From NCBI GenBank assembly GCA_900208305.1, contig OAPG01000001.1:1922001-1986000 (forward strand): 64,000 nt of DNA, read 5' to 3'. Shown piece after piece: positions 48,801-58,693 of the stretch (positions are counted from its first letter, which is position 1; every line of letters starts with the position of its first letter). This DNA comes from Melanopsichium pennsylvanicum (Eukaryota; Basidiomycota; Ustilaginomycetes; Ustilaginales). The position numbers were made by a program, and so were the translations under genes. The notes under the pieces were generated by a model. It searched no databases and had not been told where the DNA came from. It saw only the letters and a list, made by a program, of their open reading frames with translations.

Positions 48801-51800
48801 CGCTCCATTCCGTGGTCATCCACGGACGGCGAAGGAGTCGGTCCCGCTGCGATGGCCGGGTGGGCCTCCTCACTTTCCAAGTAGCGAAACTCGCTGCTCG
48901 GCGAGGCTGTGGCGCCGAGGAAGGGTGCAGAGCCCATCGTGCCCGAGGTGCTCGGGAAACTGGTGCGTCCTTCGAGGCTGGTGATGAGGTCCGCGAGCGG
49001 GGAGTCTTGTCTCGTGCCCTGATCGAAATGACGGGCAAGCGGGGTGTCTAGGGTGCGGAGGCTGACCCTGGACGCCCTAGAGCCATTGTTCTGTCGACGA
49101 TTGGACACGGACTTGGGCGAGTCGAGGTTGCTCATGGCCGTCCTGAACGAACTGGTGGTGGTGACGGTATCAAATCTGTTGGCAGGAACATTGTTGTCAG
49201 GTGACGCGTCGTCGGACTCGTCAGCGTCATCAATGTGAGTGGAGCGCATCGTGCTGTCCCCGTCAATTGGCTCGAGACCTTGCCAAATGCGAGGAACGCT
49301 GGCACGAGGTCGCGCATGACCCTCGAGGGCACTCGAGTGTCCATTGGATGAGGCCCATGTCTGGTTCTGGCTGATGGAGTTGTCGTCCAGATCCGATGTG
49401 TCTGAGCGCTGCCTTGCCACAGAAGAGAGCTCGTTCAGGCCATACGAGTCCTGGAAGTTGAATTTGCTGCGGCTAGGAGTTGGCATGCCCATGCCAATAC
49501 TGTTGTCGGTTCCGTCAGTCATGTGAGAAAGCGGTCGGTTCTTTTCGCTGGCCTCTGCGGTGCTGTCAAGCTCTTCTGCTTGCCTCATTTGAGGACTCTT
49601 GAGAAGTTCAGCAGTCTCCTGATGTTCTGGCGAGGCATGACTGCCCTGCCGCGTGATTTTGACGATGGCAAAGTCATGACTTCGTACTTCATCACTTGCG
49701 CCTGTGAACCCAGCCAAGCCGGGGTCGCGAGCAAGGAACGGTGAGCTCGAGCTCGGCGGAAGGCCGTCTCGCGGCAGAGGAGGAGCGTCATCGAGCGGCA
49801 GTGGGCCTGTATGACCAAAAGATTCTGCTCGATGGGTTCGAAATCCGCTGCTACTCTTGTTTGGATCCCTAGCGAGGAAAGGCGCAAAGATGGACGAGGT
49901 CTTGGATGCCTTGGACGAGCCTGCATCTTTCGACTTGCTGCGGCGGCGTGTGAGGCTGTTCTGCGGTTTTGAATCTTTGGTGGCTCTGAGCGAGAAGCTT
50001 TCGGCACGGGGCGTAGTTGGTGTTGACAACTTTTGCAGATCCGACTGCGACGGGAGCGCGACTGAGGTTTTGCTGGGGCTAGGGAACCACGATGGTGTAC
50101 CTCCCATGGACTGTGACTTGTTGCCTCTGAGACTGGCTCTTCGAATGAGTCGACGAATGAAGGAACCACCGTTCTTGGGCTGAAAAGGCTTGGTTTGCAG
50201 CATATTGGGGCGTTCCTGAGATGCGTATTGGGCGCTAGAGCGGGCAGGAAAGCTGAACGGCTTGGATGAGCTGCGGCTACGAACTACCTCGCTCTCTGCA
50301 CGTTGACCCTGCGCACGTCGTATGGAGGGACGCATGTCCTGCAGCGCTTGCGGTAGTGGCATGGGAGCGGGTGTCGAAATTGCGCGCGATGTGTTGGTAG
50401 GAGAGATGGTCGGGCGAGAATCGGTCCTCTGGCGGATGGGCGCATGCACAAACTCGTGGCTTGGGTTCTGTTCCGAGTTGACAGGAAAGTCGCGCAGGGA
50501 AGGCGGCTGCATCTTCATAATTGGTGAGCTTGCAGACTCGACGCTAGCGTTGGAATAGCTCAAAGGTCGCAACACCGCTCGCTCAGCTTCCAGCTCAGCC
50601 TCGCTTTGACGATTGAGATCGCGCTCGTTGCACTCGCTGCGCTCTTTCGCTGGTGAAATCTCTCGGGTGTCCGTGGCGAAAGGTGTGTCGCGGTGCTTCA
50701 CAACCGAGAGCAGATCATCCCGGTCGGGCGGATGCGGCGGTGCAGAGTGGCTAAGCTCTAGCGATGGAGAAAAATGTTCTCGTAGCGTAGTGCCAAGGTG
50801 TTCACCCATGCTGTGGTTAATAGTCGCGCCAGGACCTTTCGCGCTGACTGAGCTTTCTTGGTAGCTGCGCATACTGGGCTGGTCTGATCGGGATCTGCTC
50901 ATCATGGCTGAGCCTGCATCGGATGCTCCATTGGATCTTCGAAGGGAACCGAACTCGGATGCGAGCTCTGAGCCGGGTGTGGCAGTCGCCTCGGATCCGC
51001 TTTCAGGCATGATGAACGGGAAACCAGATGTCCGTACGTCGGCGTACCCGAGCGAGGAGCGTTGGGTGCCAGAAGAGAAGCGGGAAGACACGTTGACGGA
51101 CGAAAGGTCGGGAAAAGTTCCCAACGAGTGTGCGTTCCGGGTGTGTTTGAGAGAGGATCGGGTCTGGCCGGAAGCTTTCGGCGCAAAAGTGGCTGAAGCG
51201 GAACGTCGAGGTGGATGAGGCAAGCTTGTGGGTCCGTCTCGATCAATGTGCCAGGCTCCAAAAGGATGAGGCTTATAGATGTCGAATGAGGATGTGAGTA
51301 CGTTACCCTTGTCGCGAACGAAGCTTTTCGGATCCCGAAGAGAAAAACCTGCACTGATGCCGGGTGGGACAGAGTGATCGCCTAGGGGTGAGAGAGCATG
51401 TAAGTTGACTTTGCGAAGGCTATTGTGGGGTCGAGATGATGTTGAATGGTGCGAAGCAGATACGACCCGAGCTCCTGAATCAGGAATGACCCGTTGCTGA
51501 TACGGTGGTAGATGCCAAGGCGGATGTGCGACTGTATGCTGACCAAGGACGGGACTGCTGAGATGAGGAGATGATTGTAAGCTGGATGCTGATGAGAGTG
51601 AGAAGAAGTCTCAAAATGTGGTTGAAGTTGGCAAGGTCAGAAGCGAGTTGGACGCCGTCAATATAGGATACAAAGAGAACGCAGACTGTGGAACGAGTCA
51701 GTGATTGGCGGTGATGAAAGCAAACACAGAATGACGGCGAGCAGGTAGAATTCACCAGGACGAGACGTAGAGACAGCAACGAGTATGGAAGGAGTGGACG

Positions 51801-51927
51801 AATACTTACCAAACGCGGTGATGGAGGCGCATCCTGGCGCATCAGAAGGATCGGGCTGTTCAAGGTGCAGCTGCTGAGATGGAGTTTCGTGAAAATTAAA
51901 TCTGGTCAGGGCTCGTGCCCTGTGCAT
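45845..51927 (-). CDS. Giant Ser-rich protein with C-terminal coiled coil, two exons predicted
   Basis: The main frame (45845 upward) stays open to 51610 but has no ATG at its 5' end, only a TTG at 51223. A separate first exon is therefore needed. I propose exon 1 at 51927-51810 (MHRARALTRFNFHETP..., donor GTAAGT) joined in phase to 51531 (acceptor ATACAG), giving about 1,934 residues. A conserved-looking N-terminal piece reads SFDIYKPHPFGAWHIDRDGP. The bulk is Ser/Arg-rich and disordered. A coiled coil lies at about 1470-1560 (HELEKESLLDTLERVRAENADL, LELERELERRD). Near residue 1820 is SKIPTSR, followed by SSRLPRLGIKPS, both resembling SxIP motifs that bind EB1 at microtubule ends. Family not recognised; a cytoskeletal or polarity scaffold is a guess. 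Other upstream exons are possible. Confidence 0.72.
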
Positions 51928-51952
51928 ATCTCAGCTGTGAATGGTTCCTGTA

Positions 51953-52528
51953 TCACTGTATCGTCTGGCCCGTATGCCGACCTGCTGATGCCCCTGCTAA
52001 AAAGCATTTTCCTGTTTTCAGATCGGATTCGGAATTTTGGCGGCGGCAGTGATGGCAGCAGGAATCGCGGGCACATGAGCAGAAGCAATAATCATCTTCC
52101 TCGGCAATCCTGCCAATGATTGCAAGGCGAGTTGCGCGATCGTGACCGCGTCCCGTTAAGTGGATGGTTCGATGAAATCGAAGCGCTTTGCTGCTGCCTT
52201 GAGATTCGTCGTGGTACGGCGTAGCAGGAGAGGGGCGATGGCGGGCTCGAAACGAGAGGCTAAATCGTCTTCTTGGCGCTTCGTACAAACACTGTTTTCC
52301 ATGATCGAGGTCCTGCTCTTGCCTATTGCTTCCAGAGCCGACCAATTCGCTCTGGCTCCGTGAGAGAGTCTGAAAAGGTGCAGTGATCAAGGTCAACGCA
52401 CTTTCCACCGAGTTGGAGCGTCGCGGTGATGGAATTTTGTCGCCACTTGCTGCTGCGTTTGATTTGGGACAAGTCTGGGTGCGATCTTCTACAGGTGTTC
52501 CTGATGCGCCGCGTTGGCCTGCAGACAT
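51953..52528 (-). CDS. Possible Ser/Arg-rich open frame, unknown
   Basis: A 191-codon frame from ATG 52528 (MSAGQRGASGTPVED) ending 25 bp before the proposed start of the large gene on the same strand. The middle reads like coding sequence (RRRFSLSFRARHRPSPATPY, GDKIPSPRRSNSVESAL), but the last 60 codons (CFCSCARDSCCHHC) do not. I see no good GTRAGT donor. It may be an upstream exon of the large gene, its leader, or a chance frame. Confidence 0.3.
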   Translation of the reverse strand: MSAGQRGASGTPVEDRTQTCPKSNAAASGDKIPSPRRSNSVESALTLITAPFQTLSRSQSELVGSGSNRQEQDLDHGKQCLYEAPRRRFSLSFRARHRPSPATPYHDESQGSSKALRFHRTIHLTGRGHDRATRLAIIGRIAEEDDYCFCSCARDSCCHHCRRQNSESDLKTGKCFLAGASAGRHTGQTIQ

Positions 52529-52588
52529 TTTGACTTTTCCGGATGCGGACGCCTGACCTAATGAAGAGGATCCTGAGATTGCTGTCAA

Positions 52589-53093
52589 CTCTGTCTGGCA
52601 CCACTTTTAACAACATGCCCAACATCCCTGTCTCATTATTGGACAACCTTGTCAATCCATCCTATGTATTTTGGCAATGCAATTAAGTTTTTGGTGAGAC
52701 GGATTTGGGTCAACCGTGAGCTGCTCACCACCATTACCCCTACCCCCATTTGACCGCCGGCTCTGATGCTGCAAGAATGCCAATCTTGTCACTCTGTTGG
52801 TGCTGACATCAGTCATTTTGGGTACAGACGCTACAGTTGTGTGGCTGCTGTTGACTGATGACTTATGCCTGTGCCACAAAGACTGGAATTGCTTTGGAAG
52901 AACAGATCTGATTACTGTGTTGATGAAAACGGAGCCAGAGCCACGTGCTGAGTGATCTCCATCATATTCAGTATCAAACTTGTTGCTTGATATGTGGATG
53001 ATTTTTGCCAGACACTGCTGCAGAGATGAGCTTGAGAGCCTAGTTGCCGGAAGAAAGCCAAGTTGCATGCACAAGCATTCAAGTGCGCCCTTG
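52589..53093 (-). pseudogene. Decayed coding-like segment, downstream half, cut by the LTR-like repeat
   Basis: The minus-strand frame ending at 52652 stays open up to the edge of the repeat at 53094 (ALECLCMQLGFLPATRL... VLPKQFQSLWHRHKSS...HQKLNCIAKIHRMD). Exact removal of the 458-bp repeat joins it in frame to a similar open segment at 53552-53835. I cannot name the protein; it may derive from a mobile element. Confidence 0.35.
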
Positions 53094-53551
53094 TGTTAGT
53101 GCCCCACCAACCGAAGTCCAAAGAGTGGGCGCTCGGCCCCCCTCCCGATTGAGCGATCGTCGCGATCGAGCCCCGACCGACCCTCTCCGGATCCCTCGCA
53201 GAGGAGCGGTCGGCCTAACACGACCCTCCTACCGTCCAACCGCGGCTGGCCCCTCCGTAAGCAGAATACGGCCGTCGGCAATCTAACATTGTAGCGCCGC
53301 GGTGGGAGGTAGTTACCGCAGTTGGCACGGGAGGTGGTTGATAGCTCTTGGACCTTACCACCCCGCCCCCGCCTGACATGAGGTTGCCTCCGGACCTCGT
53401 CGCATGTATTACTTAGTTAGCTCTATAGCAACGCAGTAGTGTGCTCTGACCCCCGACCGCCTGTGTTGCCTATGCCTACAACCTCTCCGTACCCGTAGAC
53501 CCTATTCCGGCTGTAGCCGCCCCGCGGTACCTAGACCCTACGGCCTTAACA
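53094..53551. mobile_element. Solo LTR-like dispersed repeat, copy 2
   Basis: A 458-bp homologue of 19611-20043 with the same TGTTA...TAACA ends. Compared with copy 1 it has one insertion of about 25 bp (GTTACCGCAGTTGGCACGGG, containing a repeat of GGGAGGT) and retains most CpG sites. Flanks are CCTTG before and GTACC after, so no clear target-site duplication. No internal retrotransposon sequence adjoins it. Confidence 0.7.
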
Positions 53552-54512
53552 GTACCTGTAACAATTGGCTTGGAACCAAGCAAAGCTTGCTACATGAAGG
53601 CAGAAGACAGCAAACCAAGATCTGTATTGCCCATGCAACAGGTCAGACTCCATCAATAGCTGTTGCAATCTAGCTCAATACAAGAGGCCAACAGGTTGAA
53701 TGGGATGATATGAGCCACACACTTCCAATTCTCAATCCATGTTTTGCTTGACAGCACACCAGCCAAGTGGTGTGCTATCTCAGGAAACATGCAAGCACAT
53801 GCTTGCATGCCACACAGAAAAGCCAGGAAAGTCATTGATTTGCTTGGTCTGTGTTTCTGTACAGTAAATTAATATATCACTGTATTTTGGAGGACATAAC
53901 AAAGAAGGCCCACTCAGGGTGCAATTTCTGAAATGATGTCAGATCGAAAGAAATGTTAACTAGCTTTTTGAAAAACGTGAAAACATTTTTGAAAGCCTTG
54001 CTCGAAGCGAGGCCCCGGATCCGAATTCTTTGGCGGATCCACACATTAAATTTCGGTGTGGTATTGAGCACACTACTAAGGCAATCCAGTCGAATCAAAT
54101 CTTGAATCTATGTTAACCGAGGATAAGTGGTAACACTTTCACGTATGGCCGAGCGTTTGTGTGACCCACAAATAGAATTTTTTGTATTATAATATTTCAT
54201 TCCGCAGACTTCCCATCCCTTCCAAACCGCATCCCTACAAAATCGTATGGTAAATTTAAAAAGTCAACCCATCGTTTTGCTTTTGTGTCTGCTGCGCTCA
54301 ACACATCTGCAAGCTTGCTTTTGGCGAAGCGTGAATCGTCATTTTGACTCTGACCCAAAGCTTGAGCCTCTGACTTGATAACTTTATACAGTTTCTACTC
54401 CTTTTATGTCTTACCATTACTTTCCATCGTTCCATCTCAAACCCATCCAGAGTGTCTCTTCGGGTTCGCTGAATCGAACATACATCTAGAGTTTCGGTCA
54501 CTCGCTTCTTGC
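53552..54512. other. CpG-free flank of LTR-like copy 2 and upstream region of cytochrome b5 reductase
   Basis: From 53552 to 53943 I count no CpG at all in about 390 bp. A minus-strand open piece at 53653-53835 (MTFLAFLCGMQACACMF...) may be the upstream half of the decayed segment at 52589-53093; a TGA at 53653 and a TAG near 53605 interrupt it. After 53945 normal sequence resumes and leads into the promoter of the reductase gene. A TACAGTA motif lies at 53860. Confidence 0.5.
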
Positions 54513-55490
54513 ATGGTTCTTGCAGAGCAAGTCGTTCTCATTTCTTCCATCTTGGTCACATTTAGCCTTTGTCTCGCCACCACTAAGTACGCCGCAAAGA
54601 ATCTTTTCCCCGATTTAGAACTTTTTCAGCTCTACGACGCCGCAACCAATCCAATGGAGCTCAATGTCGTTCTCGCTTTCGTCGTGGGCTTGATTTGCTC
54701 GATTGCAGCTCTGCTGTACTTCGACTCGCAAAAGCTCAAGCCCGTCCTCAACCCCACTCAGTGGCAACAGTACCGTCTCACGGAGAAGCAGAAACTTTCG
54801 CCTAACACTGCCCTCTACCGCTTCAAGCTTCCACGTCAAAACAACATTCTTGGCCTTCCCATCGGTCAGCACATCTCTATCCAGGCCAACATCGGCGGCA
54901 AGGATGTCATGCGATCCTACACTCCTACCTCTTCCGACGACGATCACGGATTTTTTGACCTTGTTGTCAAGTCGTACGAGCAGGGCAACGTTTCCAAGTA
55001 CATTGGTTCCATGAAGATCGGCGATCTCATCTCGGTCAAAGGCCCTAAGGGTCAGATGCGCTACACTCCTGGCCTTGCTCGTCAAATCGGTATGATCGCT
55101 GGTGGTACTGGTCTTACTCCTTGCCTTCAAATCATCCGTGCTGTCCTCAAGAACCCCGCCGACAAGACCCAACTCGACTTTATTTATGCCAACGTTAAAG
55201 AGGACGACATTCTGCTCAAGCAGGAGCTTGATGAGCTTGCCGTCAAGCACAAGGACCAATTCCGCGTCCACTACTTCCTCAATGAAGCTCCCGAAGGCTG
55301 GACGGGCGGGGTTGGCTTCGTCACCAAGAATGCCATCGAAGAGTATATGCCCAAACCTGCTGGTGATGCCCGTGTGCTGTTTTGCGGGCCGGGTCCAATG
55401 AAAACGGCCGTTCTGAAGCATCTCGATGAGCTTGGATACGAGAAACCTCGAACCGTCAGCAAGCTGGAGGATCAGGTCTTCTGTTTCTGA
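54513..55490 (+). CDS. CBR1: NADH-cytochrome b5 reductase
   Basis: FAD enzyme that passes electrons from NADH to cytochrome b5 for desaturation and sterol synthesis. From the ATG at 54513 (MVLAEQVVLISS) it has 325 residues in one exon. Two hydrophobic N-terminal segments (about 6-22 and 50-69) anchor it in the ER or outer mitochondrial membrane. The FAD-binding motif RSYTPTS is at 134-140, KSYEQGNVSKYI follows, the NADH-binding motif GGTGLTP at 197-203, and CGPGPM begins at Cys291. The C-terminus KLEDQVFCF ends in Phe as usual. A longer frame from 54375 adds 46 residues that do not look like the family, and a start at MELNVV (54654) would remove the first anchor. Confidence 0.95.
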   Translation: MVLAEQVVLISSILVTFSLCLATTKYAAKNLFPDLELFQLYDAATNPMELNVVLAFVVGLICSIAALLYFDSQKLKPVLNPTQWQQYRLTEKQKLSPNTALYRFKLPRQNNILGLPIGQHISIQANIGGKDVMRSYTPTSSDDDHGFFDLVVKSYEQGNVSKYIGSMKIGDLISVKGPKGQMRYTPGLARQIGMIAGGTGLTPCLQIIRAVLKNPADKTQLDFIYANVKEDDILLKQELDELAVKHKDQFRVHYFLNEAPEGWTGGVGFVTKNAIEEYMPKPAGDARVLFCGPGPMKTAVLKHLDELGYEKPRTVSKLEDQVFCF

Positions 55491-56095
55491 GACTTGACAG
55501 GCTTCGTTCCGGCATGCCTTCATGCTCGATAAAGGTCGAACTCGCACTTGACACCACTAAAAATTCTTTCCACACATTGTATGATCTGTGAGAAGAACTT
55601 CTCATTCAACAAGAGCATGAGTCGGTAGATGACTTTCCGTCCCCTTGATGTGACATTTTACATTCTATGCTCTGTGTCAATCACCGCTTTCAATAAACAA
55701 AATATTCAAGATAGATTCCATTCTCACAGTTTCTTCTTCAACGGTCACTCACAAACAAGTGTTTCGGCGGCAAAAGCCGTGTTTTTTTTTTTTTGATTGT
55801 CGTCACAAGAACAAAGAAGAGTTTGTACAATCGACAAAGAAGCTTAAGAAATATGACAAGACGGTGGTTAGTTGATGAGATGAAGAGAGAGACATGTGAT
55901 GAAGACTCACCAGAGAGGAAGAAGGTCGCGAGAGAAAAGACGAAAGACGAAAGGACAAGGGAGGATTGCCTTGCTGGTAATCCTCTCGCAAGATGTTTCG
56001 ATGGTCAGCATTGCGCCAAGCAGAAGCTTGGACAGCGGTGGTGAAATGCAGTCAGAATGGCTACACACTCCTGATTTCGATGAATTACCGTCTTC
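55491..56095. other. Convergent 3' spacer
   Basis: About 600 bp between the reductase and the ubiquitin-conjugating enzyme stops. It contains a 14-T run near 55781-55794 and a purine-rich stretch (55860-55960). No gene was recognised. Confidence 0.5.
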
Positions 56096-57475
56096 TCATC
56101 CTCCGTTTGGACCTTCTGCTTGTACTCCTCGATCGCGCTCAGCAGTCTCGCGTTTGTTGCTTCGCGAGTCTGTAAAATTTCCCAACTTCTTCTTGCTTAG
56201 CTCTTCGATAAAAAGTTCCATTGCACTTTCGCTTCCAGACACTACCCTCCCCCCACCTTGCGATAACTTGCGAACCTGACCTCCTTCCTTTCCCTTAACC
56301 TCGTCTTCCGAAATCTCAAACTCACTCTCCAACTCCTCATACTTCGGTCCATACTGCCGCGCCTCCATTATTCTTGCCATCACCAACGCACATGTTCAAA
56401 GCTTTGGTTGCATACATACTCTCTCCATCTTTGTCTCAAAACGGTGTTCATTGAAAATGTATAGCGACGATGCATGCAAGCCAGTTATTGTACATTGATT
56501 GAATTTGAGTCGAGCCCGGGGGAAGTGACGTAGAATGTTGCGTTAGAGCGAAATTGAGATGAAGCGACAAACGAGGTTTGAAATCGCGGTGCATGATTGG
56601 TGAGATGTCGCATGTAGATTCGAGGATTGTTCATGCGGATGCGTACTGCGATGGTGATGGAGAGTTTGTTCGTTGGCAGGGTCAGTCTTGCTTCTACTAC
56701 GAACCTGATGACAATCATGATGATCAAGGCATTTTGCTTACTTTTTTGGCATATTCCTCAGCAGTCTTGTTGAACTTGGCACGGTCAGTGTTGTACAACT
56801 TGGCTGTAGAAAGAAGGGGTAGAGATGAACGAAGGTCAGGCTTTGGTTTCGTTTACAACTAAGCTGAGGCTGCATATTGCTACGTACCGACAGAAGCGAT
56901 GAGTGCGTCGTCTGGATTGGGTTCTTCAAGGAGTTGCAGTATCGAGAGCAAGACTGGTTATGCGCAATCGGGGATGAAGGAGCAATAGCGGAATCGGAGG
57001 CAAAGTGAATGAATGCGTTGAGCGGTCATGTTTGCTAGAACGCGAATGAGGACGCCGCGTACTTACTCGTCACTGCCTTCGTTGAAGGTTTCCATGCTTC
57101 GCTCTTGAGGATGCCAACACAGAGGTCTAAAAGGAAGCCTCGACAATTTTGGGGAAAGAAAGGTGCACGGTTAGTCCGCCAGCCTTGGATTGAGTCCACA
57201 TAGCATCAGTGATAAGAGTACTCACTTCCACCTTCATCGATGTTGGGATGGTAGATGCGTGTGTTGAATCGCACCTTGGGTGACTTGAAGGGGTACTCGA
57301 TGGGAAAGTCCATGTCTACAAGGAAGGTGCCACCAGCATATGGGCTGTTTGGTGGGCCTTGAATCTTGGCGGTCCACTTGTAGATATTGTTTTCCTTTGG
57401 CTCTACGGTGATGCCATCGACTGGCTCTTTGGTGAGATCAACGAGCTCCTTGCCGATTCGTTTGGAGGATGCCAT
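56096..57475 (-). CDS. Ubiquitin-conjugating enzyme E2 with C-terminal extension, five exons
   Basis: E2 enzyme carrying ubiquitin as a thioester on a cysteine. Exons on the minus strand: 57475-57226, 57126-57067, 56953-56888, 56803-56742 and 56353-56096; donors GTGAGT, GTAAGT, GTACGT, GTAAGC. All junctions keep phase, giving 231 residues. The UBC fold is complete: KRIGKELVDLTKEP, YAGGTFLVDMDFPIEYPFKSPKV, HPNIDEGGNLCVGILK with the active Cys86, SEAWKPST, and EEPNPDDALIASVAKLYNTDR. The core ends about residue 146 (AEEYAKK). The last exon, after a 388-bp intron, adds about 85 charged residues beginning YGPKYEELESEFEISEDEV. If that intron is not spliced, the protein would read through into an unrelated tail. 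The exact E2 class is not settled. Confidence 0.9.
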
Positions 57476-58693
57476 GGTGAGCGGATGCCTGGTATGTATG
57501 ACGGACTGATCCTGTGGCGAGAGCCGAGACGCACAGAGTATGTTCGTAAAGCGATGAATCGGATGAGAAGGGTGCTTCGTGATGCTTGGAATGCTGTGAT
57601 TGTTGCGATTGAGATGTTGCGGAATACCAAGTGGTTGGCGTTGGCGGTGGACGCTATAGCCGAGCAGAGAGGTGGAAGAAAGTGTTACTTGAACAGTGCA
57701 CTCTGCGAGTCGATGCACTTTATGCCCAACCTCGCGTGAGTGTGCTTTCGGGTTGGCACTCACCTTTTTAGTCAGTCACACTTGATAACTTAACCGTGAC
57801 AGACATTAATTGAGTCATACACATTTGTGGAGGTGCGTTTTGAATCGTCGTTGTCGCGGTCTAACAAGTGTGCACATGCCAAAATTCGTCGCGTAACACG
57901 GCAGTGCTGTCCAAAAGACGCAGCTTGAACCAGCTTGAACCAGCTTGAACCAGCTTGAACCAGCTTGAACCAGCTTGAACCAGCTTGGTGAGTTGTGAGA
58001 GTTTCGTTTTTTGTGATGCCACAAGATCTGATTGACAACTTTAACTATTTTTGTCTTTGATATTATTGTCTTTCTATAAAAAGAAAAAGGCCTGTGTTGA
58101 GAAGGCTGGGAATGCAAATGGTGATTTCGATGATATCACAAAATTCAAATTGCAAGACAACGAGCGCCAAGAAATGCACACGAGCTGCAGTTAAAATGTC
58201 GTTCACTCAAATGCCAATTTACGACTCCACCTCCAAGTCCAACACATACATACACACACGCTCACGTTGATCCCACATGTTGTTCATCATGATGTTGAAA
58301 ATCGGTTCAACACACATGTCTTTCTTTTCAACTGGGAGTGCACTTACAAGCGATAGGAATTCCAAAGAGATTTCCTATGCTCTCGCATGGCGGTGCTTAT
58401 GGTGCTAGTGTTACGAACGTTGTGCTGCGTGCGTTGTGCATCAACATTGCATTTGTGGGTTGTGCTTCAGATGCCGAGTCAGAGACATCTTTCCCCCCTT
58501 CAACGGCAAAGCAGAGCTTTCCATTCAAAATCCAGTCTTGTCTCCGCTGTCGGCAATTTTTGGGTTGTGACCTCGCTAGGAAGCTTGCGATGACCGCAAA
58601 TTCGGGCTCATTCCAACCGGATTAACAACATCTTTCCTTTTATGCTCTCCCTTTTTATCCTTACCATCATCTCACACGTATCTCTTATCCACA
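57476..58693. other. Divergent region between E2 and senescence-domain genes
   Basis: About 1.2 kb containing both promoters and the 10-bp minisatellite at 57921-57987. A 62-residue basic frame upstream of the E2 ATG is probably leader. No RNA gene was recognised. Confidence 0.45.
57921..57987. repeat. 10-bp minisatellite CAGCTTGAAC, six perfect copies plus a partial
   Basis: Six identical head-to-tail copies of CAGCTTGAAC (57921-57980) followed by CAGCTTG. It is intergenic in the E2/senescence-gene promoter region. Perfect identity suggests recent expansion. Confidence 0.95.

Noticed and set aside
54375..54512. N-terminal extension of cytochrome b5 reductase
   Set aside because: The frame is open but the extra 46 residues are Cys- and Phe-rich and precede a start that matches the family's usual N-terminus.
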